DNA of 64,000 nt, from NCBI GenBank assembly GCA_020635015.1, contig JACKAP010000001.1:186001-250000 (forward strand), given 5' to 3'. This DNA comes from Calditrichia bacterium (GTDB taxonomy: Bacteria; Calditrichota; Calditrichia; RBG-13-44-9; J075). Below are positions 60,640-64,000 of this stretch, one piece after another. The notes beneath the pieces were generated by a model, which was given only the letters and a program-made list of their open reading frames with translations, was not told the DNA's origin and did not search any database. The position numbers and the translations under genes were made by a program. Numbering within the stretch: the first letter of the stretch is position 1; every line of letters starts with the position of its first letter.

Positions 60640-61027
60640 TTTCTTGGCGCGGCCTTCGGCCGCAACCAAATGGTAAATGCTGATTGCGCAGTGGTCAATG
60701 CTCATTACCAATTTCGTAATTTAACCGTTATACGATACTTTATAACCCCTCTAAATCTCCCCTTACTAAGGGGAGACTTGCAGGTTTCCCCCCTTGGTAA
60801 GGGGGGACGGAAGGGGGGTAAAAAAATAGACCATCTTTGCTCACGTATGGATCGTCATCAGAAAATTTTGCTAAAAAAACAAAGTTTTGAGCTAGTGCAG
60901 TGCAGATTAGACAGATTTTCACAGATCAGTTTACTGAAAAGGATAAAGGGTGAAGGATAAAGTTGGTCTTTTACTTTAATGTATCAATCTGCGTAAATCT
61001 GTCAAATCTGCGAAATCTGCGTGCCAT
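60640..61027. repeat. Mosaic repeats upstream of pgm's 3' end and family A-like fragment K
   Basis: Degenerate heptamers TGGTAAA TGCTGAT TGCGCAG TGGTCAA (60671-60698), a CTCCCC/GGGGAG hairpin block (60758-60783), reversed module I (TTTTGCTAAAAAAACAAAG, 60867-60885), and paired words CAGATTAGACAGATTTTCAC and AATCTGCGTAAATCTGTC. GTCTTTTACTTTAA (about 60966) is shared with A4. 60424-60639 shows nothing else. Confidence 0.7.
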
Positions 61028-61051
61028 CAGCCCACGTGAGACTCTGTACGG

Positions 61052-62710
61052 TCACGAGCCAACCCCTCCCGCCCGGAAAGCCGCCGCCACAATTGCCTGT
61101 GCTTCTTCCTGGATCTGTTTCAGATGTGCTTTGCTTTTGAAGCTCTCTGCATAGATCTTGTAAATATCCTCGGTGCCGGAGGGACGGGCGGCGAACCAGC
61201 CGTTTTCTGCCGTCACCTTCAGTCCGCCGATGGCGGCGCCGTTGCCCGGGGCGTGGGTGAGGCGGGCGCTGATCGGCTCCCCTCCCAGTTCGCGGGCGTC
61301 GACCATCTCCGGGGAGAGGTGCTGCAGCACCTGTTTCTGCGCCGGGTTGGCCGGGGCATCCATGCGTTCATAGACCGGCGCACCAAATTGACCGGTCAAT
61401 TCCTGATAATGGGCGGCGGGATCGCGACCGGTGACGGCGGTCAGTTCCGCTGCCAGCAGGTCGAGGATGATGCCGTCCTTGTCGGTAGTCCAAACCGAGC
61501 CGTCGCGGCGCAGGAAGGAGGCCCCGGCGCTTTCCTCTCCACCGAAGCCGTAGCTGCCGTCCACCAGCCCATCAACAAACCACTTGAAGCCCACCGGCAC
61601 TTCCGAGAGTTTCCGGCCCACCGCGGCCGCCACCCGGTCGATCATCGAGCTGGAAACCAGGGTCTTGCCCACCGCGGCGTCTTTGCGCCAGCCGGAACGG
61701 TGGCGGAAGAGATAATTGACCGCCACCGCCAGGTAGTGGTTGGGATTGAGCAGTCCCCCCTCGCGGGTGACGATGCCGTGCCGGTCGTAATCGGGATCGT
61801 TGCCGAAAGCGATGTCGAATTGATCCTTCAGGCGGATCAGCCCGGCCATGGCGTAGGGCGAGGAGCAGTCCATCCGGATCTTGCCGTCTTTGTCCACAGT
61901 CATGAAGGAAAAGGTGGGGTCTACCCGGGGGTTGACCACCTCGATGTCCAGGCGGTAGGTCTCGGCGATCGGTGCCCAGTAGGCAATTCCTGCCCCGCCC
62001 ATCGGATCCACCCCGATCTTCAGCCCGGCGGCGGCGATCGCCTCCATGTCGACGACCTTTTGAAGGTCCTGTACGTAGGGGGTGATATAATCGTGTTCAT
62101 GGGTGGAGGAGGCTTTCAACGCCTTTTCCAGCGGCATCCGCTTTACCGCCTTCAGTCCTTCGCGCAGGATCTGGTTGGCGCGGTCCTGGATCACCCGGGT
62201 GGCGGAGGTATCGGCCGGGCCGCCGTTGGGGCCGTTATACTTAAAGCCGCCGTCTTCCGGAGGATTGTGCGAGGGAGTGATCACCACCCCATCCGCCAGG
62301 CCGGATTTACGCCCGCGGTTGTAACCCAGGATGGCGTGGGAGATCACCGGGGTGGGGGTGTAACCTCGGTCACGCTGGATCATGATTTCCAGCCCATTGG
62401 CGGCAAACACTTCGATGGCACTGGAGAGCGCCGCTTCGGATAGCGCATGGGTATCCATTCCCAAAAACAGCGGCCCGTCGATCCCATTTTGTTTGCGAAA
62501 CTCGCAGATCGCCTGGGAAATGGCTAAAATGTGATTCTCATTGAACTTATTGGCCAGAGAAGTACCCCGGTGCCCTGAGGTGCCGAAGGAGACCAGTTGA
62601 TCCGGGTTCTGCGGATCGGGCTGCCGGGTGTAGTAGGCCGAGACCAGAAGGGGAACATTAACCAATAATTCAGCGGGAGCCGGTTTTCCGGCCAGCGGGT
62701 GCAAAGGCAT
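61052..62710 (-). CDS. pgm: Phosphoglucomutase (alpha-D-glucose-specific)
   Basis: 552 residues interconverting glucose-1- and glucose-6-phosphate. The phosphoserine is Ser147 in [14 protein letters not shown], the metal-binding loop [10 protein letters not shown], and the sugar-specificity loop in [12 protein letters not shown]. The C-terminal phosphate-binding [15 protein letters not shown] is intact. The length matches the E. coli-type Pgm. The start at 62710 has GGAG upstream; a longer frame includes repeat DNA. A family G element lies directly upstream. Confidence 0.96.
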   Translation of the reverse strand: MPLHPLAGKPAPAELLVNVPLLVSAYYTRQPDPQNPDQLVSFGTSGHRGTSLANKFNENHILAISQAICEFRKQNGIDGPLFLGMDTHALSEAALSSAIEVFAANGLEIMIQRDRGYTPTPVISHAILGYNRGRKSGLADGVVITPSHNPPEDGGFKYNGPNGGPADTSATRVIQDRANQILREGLKAVKRMPLEKALKASSTHEHDYITPYVQDLQKVVDMEAIAAAGLKIGVDPMGGAGIAYWAPIAETYRLDIEVVNPRVDPTFSFMTVDKDGKIRMDCSSPYAMAGLIRLKDQFDIAFGNDPDYDRHGIVTREGGLLNPNHYLAVAVNYLFRHRSGWRKDAAVGKTLVSSSMIDRVAAAVGRKLSEVPVGFKWFVDGLVDGSYGFGGEESAGASFLRRDGSVWTTDKDGIILDLLAAELTAVTGRDPAAHYQELTGQFGAPVYERMDAPANPAQKQVLQHLSPEMVDARELGGEPISARLTHAPGNGAAIGGLKVTAENGWFAARPSGTEDIYKIYAESFKSKAHLKQIQEEAQAIVAAAFRAGGVGS

Positions 62711-62748
62711 AAGTCGTCTCCGATATTTATTCGTTGAAAAGCTTTTTT

Positions 62749-63002
62749 GTCCACGGATTACACGGATTTTCACGGATTTTTATTAAGTGGCAATTTTTTG
62801 ATCCATGGACAGTCATAGATTGGATGGATTGTTTAAAAAGTTTTTTACAGTTTATGGATTTCTCACAAACTACGTTCGAAATGACTTCTTCGCGTCATTC
62901 CGAGGTTCCGATAAACATCGGAAAGGAATCTGTAATTTTATAAGACCTCATACACTAATATATTGATTTACCTTTCCGTGTTAATCCGTGTAATCCGTGG
63001 AC
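62749..63002. repeat. Family G inverted-repeat element with nested hairpin
   Basis: 254 bp with ends GTCCACGGATTACACGGATT and TTAATCCGTGTAATCCGTGG AC. The interior holds a second inverted repeat (GAAATGACTTC.. and CGCGTCATTCCGAGG). A single arm of this family lies at 38573-38592. It occupies the pgm upstream region. Confidence 0.85.
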
Positions 63003-63025
63003 TAAAAAATCTCCGAACACTTGCA

Positions 63026-63835
63026 TCACCCCTCAATCCGCTCGATCGCATTCAGTGTTGCTTCCCAATCCGTCTCAGCGCGGGTTTGGAAGCAGGCCGG
63101 ATCGATTTCCTGCAGCCGGAAGGCATGCTCCTCCTGCAGTTGGGCCATATCGATGCGGATCTCCGGGCGCGCCCAATGGCGCTGCACCTCTGCCACCCGC
63201 TCGCCCATTGCGGCGAGGAAGCGGTCGTGGAAGCTTTGTACCTCATGGATGTATTGGGCAATCGAGAGCGAGAACTGCCAGCGCTCCCCGGCCCAGGCCG
63301 GAAGGCCGTCAATCTCTTTGCCGCCATTGTCCCACTGCAGGGTGACGGTGCGGTTGTCCGCCCAGATCCAGATGTTGGCGCTGGGAGACAGATAGCCGGT
63401 ATCCAGGTAGCGCTCTTCGATCCAGTTGGTGGCGTTGTAGAAGATCTCCCACACCTCCGGCGTATCTGCATCGCGGTCGATGTGGCCGTCCAGCCACTCC
63501 TGGCAAAACTGGAACCAGCTATTCTCCCCCGCCAACTCGCGGCGGATGTAGGGAATCAGAAAATCCGGCACCGGCTCGATCACGTGGGGGTGCATGCGCA
63601 GGATGTCCTCGTAGAGCCGGGCCACATAATAATCGACATAGGGCGTGAGCGTATCATCCCGGGCTTTTTCGCGGAAGGCGCGCACGCATTCATCGGAATA
63701 GCGCAGCAGTTCGGTCATCCCCGCCTTGATGTGGTAATTGCCGGCGCTCAGGCCGAACCAGGAGAGCGCTAGGTCCGGGGGATTTCCCCAGGGTTCGATA
63801 TCTTCCAGGTTTTCCAGCTCAAAGTGGAACAGCAT
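63026..63835 (-). CDS. DUF5984-like protein
   Basis: 269 residues, soluble. The N-terminus LFHFELENLEDIEPWG then LSWFGLSAGNYHIKAG and ELLRYS matches my memory of DUF5984. The centre has WIEERYLDTGYLSPSANIWI and an aromatic-rich segment. There is no catalytic motif I can name. The start codon is 3 bp after the stop of the upstream partial gene, whose last codons form the SD (AAAAAGGAG). Function unknown; related proteins sit in immunity-like or SMI1-type loci in some genomes, which is only a hint. Confidence 0.62.
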   Translation of the reverse strand: MLFHFELENLEDIEPWGNPPDLALSWFGLSAGNYHIKAGMTELLRYSDECVRAFREKARDDTLTPYVDYYVARLYEDILRMHPHVIEPVPDFLIPYIRRELAGENSWFQFCQEWLDGHIDRDADTPEVWEIFYNATNWIEERYLDTGYLSPSANIWIWADNRTVTLQWDNGGKEIDGLPAWAGERWQFSLSIAQYIHEVQSFHDRFLAAMGERVAEVQRHWARPEIRIDMAQLQEEHAFRLQEIDPACFQTRAETDWEATLNAIERIEG

Positions 63836-63838
63836 CGA

Positions 63839-64000
63839 TTACTCCTTTTTCTCCACCGCTTCCGGGGCGGGTTCCTGCAGAAAATGAAACCGGGCCGGTT
63901 CCAATCCGCTGTGTTGGATCATCTCTTTGAGGCGGATATGATAGGGGTGTTTTTTTTCCAGCAGGCGGAATTCCTCCAGCAGGCGGTCGCGCCGCCGGCG
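63839..64000 (-). CDS. C-terminal part of an unidentified gene (window edge)
   Basis: Fifty-three residues are visible: an Arg-rich helix (RRRRDRLLEEFRLLEKKH) then a Pro/Glu-rich tail (LQEPAPEAVEKKE). The gene continues beyond the window. It is immediately upstream of, and probably cotranscribed with, the DUF5984-like gene, with the stop overlapping the SD of that gene. No family can be assigned. Confidence 0.6.
   Translation of the reverse strand, partial: RRRRDRLLEEFRLLEKKHPYHIRLKEMIQHSGLEPARFHFLQEPAPEAVEKKE

Noticed and set aside
60595..60960. Plus-strand 121-residue frame before pgm
   Set aside because: It spans several repeat modules (heptamers, CTCCCC hairpin, module I), so it is repeat read-through rather than a gene.

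Overview
The window is about 64 kb of moderately GC-rich DNA from a Gram-negative bacterium. It holds a TonB-ExbB-ExbD system, a carboxypeptidase-regulatory-domain TonB-dependent receptor with a DUF4249-like lipoprotein, several outer-membrane beta-barrels and N-terminal lipobox signals. DUF2851-, DUF4249- and DUF6364-like proteins, a fused alpha/beta 2-oxoacid dehydrogenase E1 and an ECF sigma/anti-sigma pair point to the FCB superphylum, plausibly an uncultured Calditrichota/KSB1-like lineage. That placement is inference from family content. No rRNA, tRNA or CRISPR was seen.

Layout. 1-4.2 kb, minus strand: isocitrate lyase (cut by the window edge), then serS-plsC-upp. 4.6 kb: remnant of a YoaP-like acetyltransferase. 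5-14.3 kb, minus: a CAP/DUF4388/degenerate-receiver protein, xerD with a small unknown gene, an AI-2E exporter with a CAP protein, and holB-ricT-metG. 14.5-17.8 kb, minus: tonB-exbB-exbD, a STAS protein and a solitary nuoI. 18-23 kb, plus: acpS, nnrDE, glutaryl-CoA dehydrogenase, and an HD-GYP response regulator. 23-30 kb, minus: a zinc-ribbon membrane protein, an orphan DUF6364 antitoxin-like protein, M19 dipeptidase, a broken secreted-protein gene, lytic transglycosylase, DUF350, DUF2851. 30-41 kb: XRE regulator, Kbl-like PLP enzyme, an orphan TM-Macro (type II Thoeris effector-like) protein, an antiporter-RCK-EIIA fusion, fused E1, and an M28 peptidase. 41-45 kb: serine hydrolase plus ECF sigma/anti-sigma. 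45-51 kb, plus: a peptidoglycan-binding-domain/KAP P-loop NTPase followed closely by an XPB-like helicase and a Bax1-like (DUF790) nuclease. 51-60 kb, minus: an envelope block (barrels, transglutaminase fusion, FecR-like, DUF4097, TonB receptor, DUF4249). 60-64 kb: pgm, a DUF5984-like gene and a partial gene.

The most striking feature is the DNA between genes. Nearly every gap of more than 100 bp is built from a small vocabulary of repeats. These include tandem heptamers of at least eight different words, two of them perfect arrays of 28 and 21 copies; octamer arrays; and mosaic inverted-repeat elements in several dispersed families. One family (C) is a roughly 17-bp tandem of mini-hairpins whose stems covary around a conserved GNA triloop. 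Arms of complementary heptamers flank short AT-rich cores that are themselves shared between loci. This looks like a genome-wide repeat system related in style to cyanobacterial STRR heptamers and to MITE/REP elements. No transposase is present in the window.

Two accessory systems also merit attention: the KAP-XPB-Bax1 three-gene cluster, and the TM-Macro effector that has no TIR partner.
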